Assembly: GCF_001625305.1 (NCBI RefSeq)
Contig: NW_017804254.1
Location: 1,154,781-1,218,780 of the forward strand
DNA: 64,000 bases
Direction: 5' to 3'
DNA from: Branchiostoma belcheri
Lineage: Eukaryota > Chordata > Leptocardii > Amphioxiformes > Branchiostomatidae
Positions within the stretch are counted from its first letter, which is position 1. Every line of letters begins with the position of its first letter. Positions 1 to 9,734 of this stretch are shown here, in pieces. The position numbers were made by a program, and so were the translations under genes. The notes under the pieces are model-generated. The model was given only the letters and a program-made list of their open reading frames with translations. It had not been told where the DNA came from and ran no database searches.

Positions 1-681
1 GTACCAAACTACAAATAACGGTAGGGGGAGGGGGCTAACACGGGTGACGACGCATCTGTATAATCTGCGGCAAACCGTTTCAGGGTGTTCTGTACCATAA
101 AAATAGTACAGAGATTCTTTTGTTCTTTAGACCAAATTGATTATTAAAAAGAGTGAAGAATACGCATGTTAATTTCTCTAGAACGATGTACCTCTGACGA
201 AGACATGAGATCTCCGACCTCTAGTTGTAAAATATCTTGAGTATATCTAGCGCCAGCACTACATATGTGTCTCCGTGGCTCTGTTACACACATAGGGCAC
301 AGCCCTTGTATTAATTAACACTTTTTGAAACAACGAAACATTTAAAACAATAAATAAAGTTCCATACAACCGTACCAGACGGTGATATTAAATAACACTG
401 TACCGCTAAATTCCTCTCTTTCTCTTCGTTATATTACAATTTTGTCACGAGCAATGAATAACACTGGTTTAAAGAATTCGTCAAAGTCAAATTCTGTAGT
501 CATATAATGCACTTGTCAATGTCAAGGGGCATCACACCAACGTATCATCATTGGGTATCTGATACGCTAATGCATTTTGAAAGGTGAGAGGTTATCCTTT
601 ATATTCTCCCAACAGATTTACATTGACAAGTGCATGGTGCAACAATGAAGTGGAGAAGGTTGTTGTTTAACCCTTGTCGCC

Positions 682-3600
682 CTACACTCGTCTCGGCAGG
701 AAGTGCGTGGACAACTGTTTCCGCTTGGTGCGCAGTGCATTTCGGGGCCGTCCCTGCTTGTTGAGGGCCACATACCAACGTTTTCTCCTGGCGCCGTACA
801 GGACGGAGTAGTACGTGTTGTACAGGTTCTCCTCCAAGGTCTCTCGGAACTTACACTCCTCCGTGAATACAGACTGCAACAAGGAAAAGCTTGGTTTTAA
901 TACAGATTTAATTCTGTACATTGTCTAAAATTGGAATAAAAAACAAACTTTCCTAGAAGTTCATCATCATCATTGCCTGTCCTTTCTATTTCATACGTAG
1001 CAGCTTTTCCCTTTGCGTAACTGATTATTGGCGTTTTCATTTGAATAAACTGGTCCCTTCAATAAAACCTATCGGCCCGTTCCCTTGTATAGTTTAACAG
1101 GTAGTTTAACATGTGACGACCAACTGTTGGAATGTGTACTCACCGATCCGTAGAGGCGCCCCCTAGCGTCCATGCAGAGGTGCAGGCCGGTGGCGTAGCC
1201 CTTGATTCTCATGACGCCACGAAAGTGGACCGGGGCCATCTCTAACGCAGCTGCACGGGACACACAAAATTACACAAAATTAGTCTTGAGTATCTGGGTT
1301 GAAACTTTATCCTTGACTTTTATAATATATGAACAGTGGCAAGATGATACAACAAAACGAGATGCTGGGGTAGCAAGAACTAGAGAAAACGGGTTCTGAA
1401 TAGCCTCTCTACCAGGCTTCAGAGGGAGCCAGAAAAAGTAGAAACAGACAGATAACATGCTAGAGGAGTACAGTTTGTAGCCTGGTAGACTAGAATTCTC
1501 TTATAAGTTCATGGCGCTACGGTCTTCCTTTGCCGCACTGTATTGCACGCGTACGCATACGTATGGCATCGTATCAGCACATGCAAGGTAAGAGAAAAGC
1601 AATCGTAAAGAGACATCTTTTTGCATCATGTCTGTGCCATTGAGAGAGACATCATTTTTGTTTCAGCTCCTGGCTGCATACTGGGGTGCGGATATGAAAA
1701 TGGCCTAGTTTTAAGCTGATGACGATGAGGCATGTTGATAGCGGAACGCTATTTTAAACGATTCCTTAGTTTTGAGAATTACATACTAGTATTAGTCGCG
1801 TTATTATGTACCATACATTCGTTGTATGTGCAGAAATCTGTAACGTTACAAATATGATTACTTTGTTATCAAAACCAACAAAAACATCATCATTGTTTTC
1901 GGGTACATTTCAAGTGGGGAATTTTCTCACACGTATTGGGATATCAGCATGCTTCACCTCTGACAAAGATGCGTCTAAACAGAATAAACAGAACATTGGG
2001 ATACTCGTATCCAGTACACGAGCCCACTGTTGCACTGCATTTGATTATAGTTAACGTTACGCTAACCATGTGGGTTGGAAATAAACGTCCTTTTTAACAG
2101 AGGCAGATGTTTTGGCGTGTTTTAGGCTTTCTTATCGGGCTTTCTTTTTTTGTACGGAATTTTTTTACGCCAGCCCAACGTTAACCTCTGCTCGTATCTC
2201 TCTAGAACCTCGTAGCATCGGCATTGAAACAAGGACAACAGTTGACATTCCCTGTTCTGTACATGGAGCTATTAAAAAGACTCGGAGCAGAGTTTACTCT
2301 GCAGTAGTGTACACGGTTAGTAGGCGGTGATGGGTAAAACAAGCTGTTTGTGTGCTAGTCGTTCCAAGGTCGCGCCGAAGGTCGGCATGGTGGGCGGCGG
2401 CGCGTGGCAGGGCGGGCCCCCGCCGGCTTCTCATCTGGCGTTACCAACACAGAACCTTCACCGGACGTAAACAAGAGATGTACACAAATACACCCACACT
2501 AACAGCCTGCTTTCCATATCACACGTCAGCTGTATGCTTGTTTTATCCTACTTTGTTTCTCCCCTTTTTCTGCCGCTTGGAAACTTCAGACCTGAAGCCT
2601 GAATTCTAAATCTCAATGTGAAGTTTGAATGTCAAGTTACCACAATGACACAATAAAACATAGCTGTTGTAGGACTTCAAAGCTAAAGTCTTTTTTTTCA
2701 CTCTGCCTGTGGCCAAACTCGGGTTTCTCCAGGAGTTAAAGATTACAGATGACTTTCAACTCTCCGTTTGTAGCTGGTCTTTAAGGTACGTAAACTACAT
2801 GAACTAATCTCTGCCAAACCTTTCCATCTACATGTAATACCCTGCTCGAGAAGGGAATCATGAAAGGGAATCATGTTCTTATGTCAGCTCAAGTGTAATT
2901 AGTCAGCCCTGAAAAGCCTTTGTGTTCATTAGCAAAGCATTTTCAAAGTCGTCGGTATATGAAAGCTTTCTTGTATTTAAGGCCAAGCTGCATAAGAATG
3001 TTGCTTCTTTCAAAAGCCGCAAAGTGCAGAGACAATGGAATCGGTTTTATCAACGTATGGTTAAAATTGTATGCAGAACTGTAGTACAGTTGCAATTTGA
3101 CCTATTTTCTAATTTTAAGGTCCCAAAATAGAGCAACCCTTGTATAATGAGATCTCCTGAACGCCTTTGCCACTTTACATATAAAAGAAGTAAAGAAAGT
3201 TCTTTTTTTACAGCACGGCTTTTGTTGAAATTTCTCCATAAGGTATAATTACAGCTTTTAAAAGAACCGTTTCCAAATACGCACATCCCCCACGACGGGC
3301 GACGCTAGTTTCTTTTCTAACAACTCCATTGTATTCCGCTGAATAATGCAACGTTTTCCAAAAATAGCCGACGCCAGGCCCGAAGTGGACGGAGAGATAT
3401 ATTTTTGGAATCGTGCCATTTTTGTCACGCCTGGTGCCGCTGACGTCATCCCGACCCGTCGCCATTTTGCTGTCCATATGTGTGACGTCATCACGTACGG
3501 TTCATTTCTCCTCGGTCTTTTGAGTCGTAGACGCGGACAATCAGGGGTAGAATGTTTGCGTCATTGTGTCTGGGGTCCCTCACACAGTCTGACCTCCCGA

Positions 3601-4870
3601 AAAGATACATTTGAATGGGTTCGCCGAGGCATGACCTCATTTTCAAACGACACAGACTATTTTGTGCATTGCGAGCTCGCCAAAGTTTACGCTGGATTTA
3701 ATTTATGGTCATTCCTATCTAAATTCAAATTTGCTGCCGAATTTGCGAAATTAAGATGCCAAGATGGCAAAGAAAATCAAGCACGTAATCTTCCGTGACG
3801 CAAATTTCACGAATACAGACGAACTCACGAGTGCGTGATCTTTCCTTATTGAATTTTCGTCGAAAACCGACCATAATTCTGACCAAAACACGACTGCTTT
3901 CTGCTTGGGTGAAAGTTTCACTACACATTTAGATAACAATTTCCTGTTCATGTAAAACGTGTAATTATTTTCCTCCCAGACATGAACGGAAGTGTTAAAA
4001 CATAAGTTCATAATCTTCTGTATTGTCTACTACAGACCCGACCGGACGGTATGAAATGAAAATTATAGAGTGTTCTGTGAGGCAGAACAAGTCGGCCCTT
4101 GTACACGCCGCCTGCGCTAGGCTATAGGGATGACATGACTGGCACAGAAAATATGTACGGCATGTTTCAACAACCGTGCAGATAAAGGGGCGGAAAAAAC
4201 GCTTCAAGTGAATGTAACAGAAATAGCAAGAATACTGATGCCATCATTTCCTACAGCGATATCTTAATCCGTGGGTTTCCACGCGTGCAATGCAATAAAT
4301 GTCTTATCTGAATGTTTTGATTTAAAAGTCCTTCCACTGATCAGAACTTAAACTAACTCTAGGAAGATGCTCTCCGACATAACATGTTAGGTCTACTAAC
4401 AGTTGTACATGTAAGTTATTGTTGGCTGGCATTGTTGACGTACCGTACTGGTCTCCGCTGTGTCTGGTGCCTTTGACGGTCCCGTCGGGGAGGATCTGTA
4501 GGTGATGCCCGCCAGCCCGGCAGTACAGCTGCCGCATCCGCACGATATCGTCGTCGATATTTCTTTCCCATCTGTCGTCTCTTGTAACCTCCTCCTTATC
4601 AGAGGAATAGTGCTCAAGACCCGTCGAGAGGAGGTCCAAGTCTTCACCCGACCCGAAGTCGTCCTGGACGTCTACGTCGCCGCTCGGAAGCTCTCGCTTT
4701 CTTCTCGGCATGTCGGTAGTCATCGGAAAGTTTCTGACCGCCGCCTCGGCAGTGTTCACCGAAACCGACCTGCCCATCGAGTCTCTCGCGTCGTCTATCG
4801 GCACTGACCGGCAAAACGAAAACACCAGCAGCAGTGGCGAGAAGGTAAATAGCAACGCCTTTGAACTCAT
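682..4870 (-). CDS. Secreted fibroblast growth factor (three coding exons)
   Basis: Coding exons on the minus strand are 4870-4444, 1250-1144 and 873-682, joined in phase to about 241 residues. The chosen start gives a signal peptide ([20 protein letters not shown]). The pro-region has a furin-type RRKR at about 56-59 and an acidic stretch with two Ser-Gly dipeptides. The FGF beta-trefoil core begins at [18 protein letters not shown] (about 115). The middle exon carries [15 protein letters not shown], and the last exon carries [19 protein letters not shown] and ends in THFLPRRV. The three-exon core, with splits after the first strand set and after LYGS, is the classic FGF layout. The core start resembles FGF1; the middle and C-terminal parts resemble FGF3/4/6 and FGF7/10/22, so the subfamily is left open. 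It should be an extracellular ligand for FGF receptor tyrosine kinases. An in-frame ATG at 5089 gives a longer N-terminus without an initial signal peptide and is less likely. The first intron is about 3.2 kb. Confidence 0.93.
2108..2195 (+). repeat. Copy of a palindromic interspersed repeat (family of 9552-9734)
   Basis: The stretch shares GGCGTGTTTTAGGCTTTCTT, TCGGGCTTTCTTTTTTTG and the GCCAGCCCAACGTTAAC block, in the same order, with the palindrome at 9552-9734 and the fragment at 8483-8545. It sits in the first FGF intron. The family is unclassified; a MITE is most likely. Confidence 0.45.
3441..3490. promoter_or_regulatory. Pair of full CRE (TGACGTCA) sites in the first FGF intron
   Basis: Two perfect palindromic TGACGTCA octamers lie at 3441-3448 and 3483-3490, 42 bases apart (four helical turns). 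CREB/ATF-family factors bind this sequence. The surrounding stretch (about 3340-3800) is locally free of stops in one plus frame but shows no recognisable protein, so an intronic control element is more plausible than a gene. Confidence 0.4.
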
Positions 4871-5013
4871 TAGCCTCTCTGGGGTTCCCAGTTGAAAAAA
4901 AAAGAGTTGACGGAATGGAAAATAAAACTCTTGTCTCTGGACTGCGGTTGGATTAGGGCGATGTTTCCGACGCTGTTGGCTGTTCGCTACTGCGGTTGGC
5001 TCGACACGTGCAG

Positions 5014-5020
5014 CTTTATA
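5014..5020 (-). promoter_or_regulatory. TATA box of the FGF gene
   Basis: The minus strand reads TATAAAG here, about 145 bases upstream of the FGF start codon at 4870. A start site about 30 bases downstream (near 4985) would leave a 5' leader of roughly 115 bases. A CACGTG E-box lies at 5005-5010, immediately downstream. The assignment rests on motif and spacing only. Confidence 0.5.
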
Positions 5021-5535
5021 CCCCCGCCAGTCTCGCTGACTACCGGACGGACGGACGCCCTCGGAGAGTCGTACTCCTCTGGGCTGCACAACTCATTTAG
5101 GCAGTTTCCGACTTCCTCCTGTGGCGGCCACCCATGGTAATAAGGCGATGACGTAGCAAAGGTATTCCCCTCTCAGCGCCGACGCTCCCGACTTTTGTGC
5201 TTTCTCTCTTCAGAAGCTTCCGTTGGGTCTCTCTATACCCCATTCACCGCGCCTTCTGCTAAACATACTCCACGTAGACAAGATCTAAAGAGACGTATCG
5301 TGTGTCGGTAGGACAATTGTAAACTTAACTCTAATTGCGCAGTCGGAAAAGAGTCGCATCACGTGCATTTTTGCCGCGCTCGTAAATGTTGACGTTTGAG
5401 TCGGTTTGGACAAAAGTCGCCGGCGGAACCGAGATAAGCACTCTGGGAGGGAGATCCGAAAGGCTCGTCCCCAGCTCACCCAGCCCCCACAAACACATCG
5501 CGGCAGTGACGCGTTTCTCCGCCCCTCCCCCTGCA

Positions 5536-5679
5536 CGGCCCGGGACGGCGGCCGACCGTACCGGCACAGGGCACGGCCCGGGACGGCAGCCGACCGTGCC
5601 CGGCACAGGGCACAAAGTAAACCCCCTGTACGGCCCGGGACGGCAGCCGACCGTGCCCGGCACAGGGCACAGAGTAAAC
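5536..5679. repeat. GC-rich tandem repeat upstream of FGF
   Basis: Three copies of a unit starting CGGCCCGGGACGGC and containing GCCGACCGTGCCCGGCAC begin at 5536, 5574 and 5631. Copies two and three also share a CACARAGTAAAC tail. Spacing is 38 and then 57 bases. Open frames through the block on both strands are a by-product of the base composition. The array is about 0.7 kb upstream of the FGF start codon. Confidence 0.75.
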
Positions 5680-7088
5680 TTGTAAACCTGTGTCTGTAAC
5701 ATCAGCCCATTATTTTCCAAGAGATTAAATTAATTTGTTCTTTTACATCTAGAACAGACTGTATGATATAGTCTAGTCTACATATCTGTCCGTAAAGAAT
5801 GTAGCATAAAAGAAAGTTAATTAACAAAAAGTAGTACAGATTATCACATAACAACAAGTCTTATGTGAGGACAAAATAAAACTATATTTTGACTGGTGAA
5901 TCTTATTCTAAAAGTATAATAATTATTGTTGAGCTTTAGATGATCATGCGTAACACTGTGACAAAAAAAGATGTCAACAGTTTAACCCAGTATAAAACCA
6001 GCAAACTCGTGGGGTCACTATTTTTTCGGAGGTTCACGATTAAGGCAGGTGGTTGCCATATAAGGTCTCGAGTGTGTTGATATCTGGATGTAAACAAGTC
6101 TATACTACTACTAGTCAGTGTGCATGACCGTCGCAGTCGGGTCACTATGAGTAATTACGTAGTTTACACTAAAACTGTTTTCACCGCTTGCGGGCGGCTA
6201 TGTCTAATCCTAGACACCACAGGTGAGACCAGACTACCAGAATTATCGACATTTATGGCCACAACACCCCCACCGCACCGCAGCCGATCTGCACAACCAG
6301 GTGAATCGCTCGCCGTCGGCAACGATTGTCTGGCCCGACATCCTGCTCCGAAAATACCCGAACACCCACGAACGTCGGACGCCTCGGGATGTGGTCGCGG
6401 CCCGCCCGAAAGAAAGAATTTCACACCTGTTCAGGTGACTCAGGCGTGTGGATTGTGTGTTTTTGTTTACCTGTCGTAGTGAAACATCCTCTGCTGTTGA
6501 CAAAACAAGTTGTTGTCACCGTCAGCGTTCATGGCTGCATCAACAGGTCGCCATGTAAGCAATTGTGCCCAAGACCTTGCCAAGGGGCATAGCTCGTCAC
6601 CCCTTGTACTGTATTGTATTGCGTTTTGTTTTGCTTCCGATACTAGTTTCATACAACATCCCCCAGCGTAGCCCACCAACATGTACACCTTTATATATCA
6701 CTGACACACGGGGAGATCTCTTATCTTTTTCCGCGAAACGTGATCGTTTTGTATGATCAAAATACCACCCGGGTTAGCGCCCCAACCCTTAACAGTCCCT
6801 TCCTCGAGTTCGTGACAAATGGCCTCCGGACTACTTTTATTTTAAAACTCGCCACACTTTGTTAGGACTCCAGATCAGTGTTTGTGTCTATATATGCGGC
6901 CTTAGTGCACCACGACCTAATAGGACTTTAACCTAACCGCAAACAGTTTTATGGATTCACTTGATATTGATTGGAGTCTTGAATAAAGCCCAAATCAAAT
7001 TCAATTGTTGACAATCGTGACTTGTGACGTTATGGTAGAGGATTTCCGCGTTATGATTCCGTGATCGACAGAAAATCAAACCACAGAC

Positions 7089-7233
7089 TACTCTCCAAGC
7101 AGATGTTGATGGGGGAAGATCGTTACCTTTTTATAGATGGCCCGTTTTTTGTCGCTACCCTTGGATGGCGAATTGGACCCTCTCTGGCCAAAGGATACTG
7201 TCTTTTCGCCACCCTAGGATCTGCTTGGAGATT
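7089..7233. repeat. MITE-like element with a 10-bp target duplication
   Basis: The ends are inverted (CTCTCCAAGCAGAT at 7091-7104, ATCTGCTTGGAGATT at 7219-7233). The element is flanked on both sides by the direct repeat AACCACAGAC (7079-7088 and 7234-7243). The terminal CTCCAAGCAGAT motif recurs in the snapback element at 17012-17155 and next to 9734. Direct repeats of 9-10 bp are typical of Mutator-like transposition, but no transposase is present. Confidence 0.6.
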
Positions 7234-8104
7234 AACCACAGACAACGTTTTGTATCACGGCTAGGTTTATTAGCTAGGGCTCGTTTGGGGGTGGGCTAAT
7301 TAGACGTGCTGGCATTTACCTGAAATAATGGTGCTGAGCTGGTATGCACGTTATTAGGGTATATATGTCTCATCATGTGTCACACGGAAGTGTGCAATAC
7401 CCGTTGTTTTGTCGTTCCACTGTGTAAACTCCTGCCGATAACATTTAAAGTACAACGGAACACTTGTCAGCACAACTGTCGCCTGTCATTCTTATGCTCC
7501 AGGCCAAACTACACAACCTACAGATGTCAGAGCCATCGTGCCGGGAGGACCACACCAGATCACGGGCGCCCGGCGAATCTCTGCGCGATGAGTCGCCTCG
7601 GACCTCTCGGCATTCGGCCACTAGCGGGTCCGGAGAAGTGCCATTCCTCAGATTAGAATCAACGGCGTCCAAACCGCAAGGAATGGAGACGGCTTGTTGT
7701 CTGGGATTTCACTCGACACAAGAAATAAATCAACAGAAACGACGCTTGACATAGCGATTAGATTCAAGGACACAGACTTCTTAAAACGATAAAAACAGGC
7801 TTAAGAAGGAAAGGCAATATTGATGACTAAACAGGAATTAAAACATACTAGGTGGGTGGGATTTTACCCGAAAACATAATATGAGTGTCCTATGTGTGTT
7901 CTAAGTTGAGCCCCCGGCACTTTTCCCGCGAAAACATGCCCATATCCGCTTGCATTTAGAATTTGCGGTATTTGTAACTTGAAATTGGAAAAGAATAGAT
8001 ACCATCGTTTCACCCTGGGGGTACTTGGCGCTTGTTGTTTGGTACATCCTATAACACATGTACCTGCTGAAGCCTCGCCTCAGGGGCACAATCGAAAAGT
8101 AGTG

Positions 8105-8180
8105 GCGTGCGTGGTCTAGGGATTAAAGTAGTGACCCTGCCTCTGGAACTGGAGGTTGCGGAGTTCGAATCCCGCTGTGT
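8105..8180 (+). repeat. tRNA-derived SINE head
   Basis: The stretch contains a box-A-like TGGTCTAGGGATTAA and a consensus box B (GAGTTCGAATCCCGC at 8160-8174), as in RNA polymerase III type 2 promoters. The A-to-B spacing is longer than in a functional tRNA and no acceptor stem closes, so it is called a SINE head or tRNA relic rather than a tRNA gene. Confidence 0.5.
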
Positions 8181-8482
8181 GTTGGCATGCTACTCACCCG
8201 AATCTAGCGCTGCTGGAAAGTTATATCTGTATCTGTATACCCGGTATAAGCGCCCTTCGGTGTAACACACCAGCTTCGCAGGAACCTGGCGCGGCGGCAG
8301 CTGACTACATTTAATACACCGAACGACTTCTTACACTCAATCTTTGAACTGAACATTTCATTGCCGGGGTTGTTTAAAGCTTTATTCTAGTGATGATGCT
8401 CCAACTATACTTTGTGGTAACGACATACCTACAGTTAAAACAACTCTCCAATACTCGGAGGTTTAGGCTTCAGCTTGTGTCT

Positions 8483-8545
8483 AACGTGTTTTAGGCGGTT
8501 TTATTGGGATTTTTAATGCCAACCCAACAGTAACTGTCTGGCAAA
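8483..8545 (+). repeat. Fragment of the 9552-9734 repeat family
   Basis: The stretch has AACGTGTTTTAGGCGGTTTT followed by TGCCAACCCAACAGTAAC, matching in order the 2108-2195 copy. It is diverged and truncated. Confidence 0.35.
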
Positions 8546-9173
8546 CGGGTTATGCATGGCCAATTTGATACTGTCTCTTACAGCCACAGACAGATCTGCA
8601 TCAGGCATGCTTCAACAAGACAGTAAACAGTTAAATCGAAGATCCCTTGCGTGTGTAGAGCGCTAGCCACGCCTCTTGCACGTTAAGAACCCATTACACT
8701 TATTGATAGCAGTAGGGATGAGGACCATCCGTCTGATCTAGCTCGTAGCTAGGGTAACTGTACAAATCTGCTGTGCTATGCCTTGGGGTAGTTTACCAGT
8801 AATGCGATATACCTACAGAAAACAAGGCAGCAGGAGTGATATATACGATCTTCGTTTATCACACATGTTCAGGCCGCCATGTTTTGATTTGTTTCTATAT
8901 ATGGTGCCCCGACGAATCATATACAAGTAATATTCATATCTAGAGGACTCCTTGTTGTTCCGATAATGTAATAAAAGAGGCCACGCTACGTCACAGTAAT
9001 GAGCTAGTATGTGAACTATGTTATGTCGACTTTATGGTTTCACTTATTATATTGAAGGAACTTGACTGACGCAATTGCAAGTAAGAGAGAAGCTGATACA
9101 ATCATAGTGAAGTCAGAATATTTCATAATGTAAAATGCCATTTTGACCTTTCGTGTATGACCGACCCTTTCTA

Positions 9174-9520
9174 TGACGTACTTTCTGTCACGACATCACA
9201 TGAAAGGGACTTATCATGTAGTGAGCGATCTTAGAAATTCCGTTGTCAAATATACAAGAAGGAAGTATGAATACTAATAACATTTCGATACGACCTGTAT
9301 AGTATTGAGCAATAAAGGCTTTTCAACCCCCACTGACCCCAAGATTAAGATTGACAAGTAGGAAATAGGTCCCAAGACGGCGTTGCCATGACAACCATAC
9401 TGACGTCCAGGATTCAGGAATCACGTTTTTATTCTCCGTGAGTCGTCCGTGGGAACTTTTCTATAGACTCTGACGTCACCGTGGTGCGGATGAGGGATTT
9501 TCCACTTTTATGACGTCGTT
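9174..9520. promoter_or_regulatory. Cluster of TGACGT (CRE-like) motifs
   Basis: Four TGACGT cores lie within about 350 bases: near 9174, 9401, 9470 (full TGACGTCA) and 9511. No transcription unit is evident beside them. This is a motif-density observation; a role as an intergenic enhancer is speculative. Confidence 0.25.
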
Positions 9521-9551
9521 CTTTTCCCTCACGGCGGGACGACTGGGGCAG

Positions 9552-9734
9552 GCAGAGGTTTGAGTTTTGGGTCATTTTTGGCGTGTTATTAGGCTTTTTA
9601 ATTATAAAAAATTTTATCGGGGTTTCTTTTTTGCACTGGAATTTTATTTTTCACGTTGGGTTGGGTGAAAAAAAGAAACCCTGATTAAAAAAACTAATAA
9701 CACGCGAAAAATGACCCAAAACTCAAACCTCTGC
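9552..9734. repeat. Snapback (palindromic) MITE-like repeat
   Basis: The left arm begins GCAGAGGTTTGAGTTTTGGG and the right arm ends with the reverse complement (ACCCAAAACTCAAACCTCTGC, 9714-9734). Pairing continues inward with gaps through the AATAACACGC and AAGAAACCCTGAT blocks. The right end leads directly into CTTGGAGAGTAGG, a motif of the neighbouring CTCCAAGCAGA family, which suggests nesting. A related inverted stretch lies near 9920-9975. Confidence 0.65.

Noticed and set aside
3346-3798. 150-codon plus-strand open frame in the FGF intron
   Set aside because: No recognisable domain, no splice or start context, and it covers the paired CRE motifs; judged chance or non-coding.
5331-5720. 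Overlapping open frames on both strands with Pro/Gly/Arg-rich repeats
   Set aside because: Produced by the GC-rich tandem repeat at 5536-5679; open in several frames at once.
6120-6503. Open frames on both strands around 6.1-6.5 kb
   Set aside because: Low-complexity Pro/Arg-rich, open on both strands, with no family resemblance or consistent splice sites.
8105-8180. Functional tRNA gene
   Set aside because: Box B is good but box A is imperfect, box spacing is too long and the ends do not form an acceptor stem.
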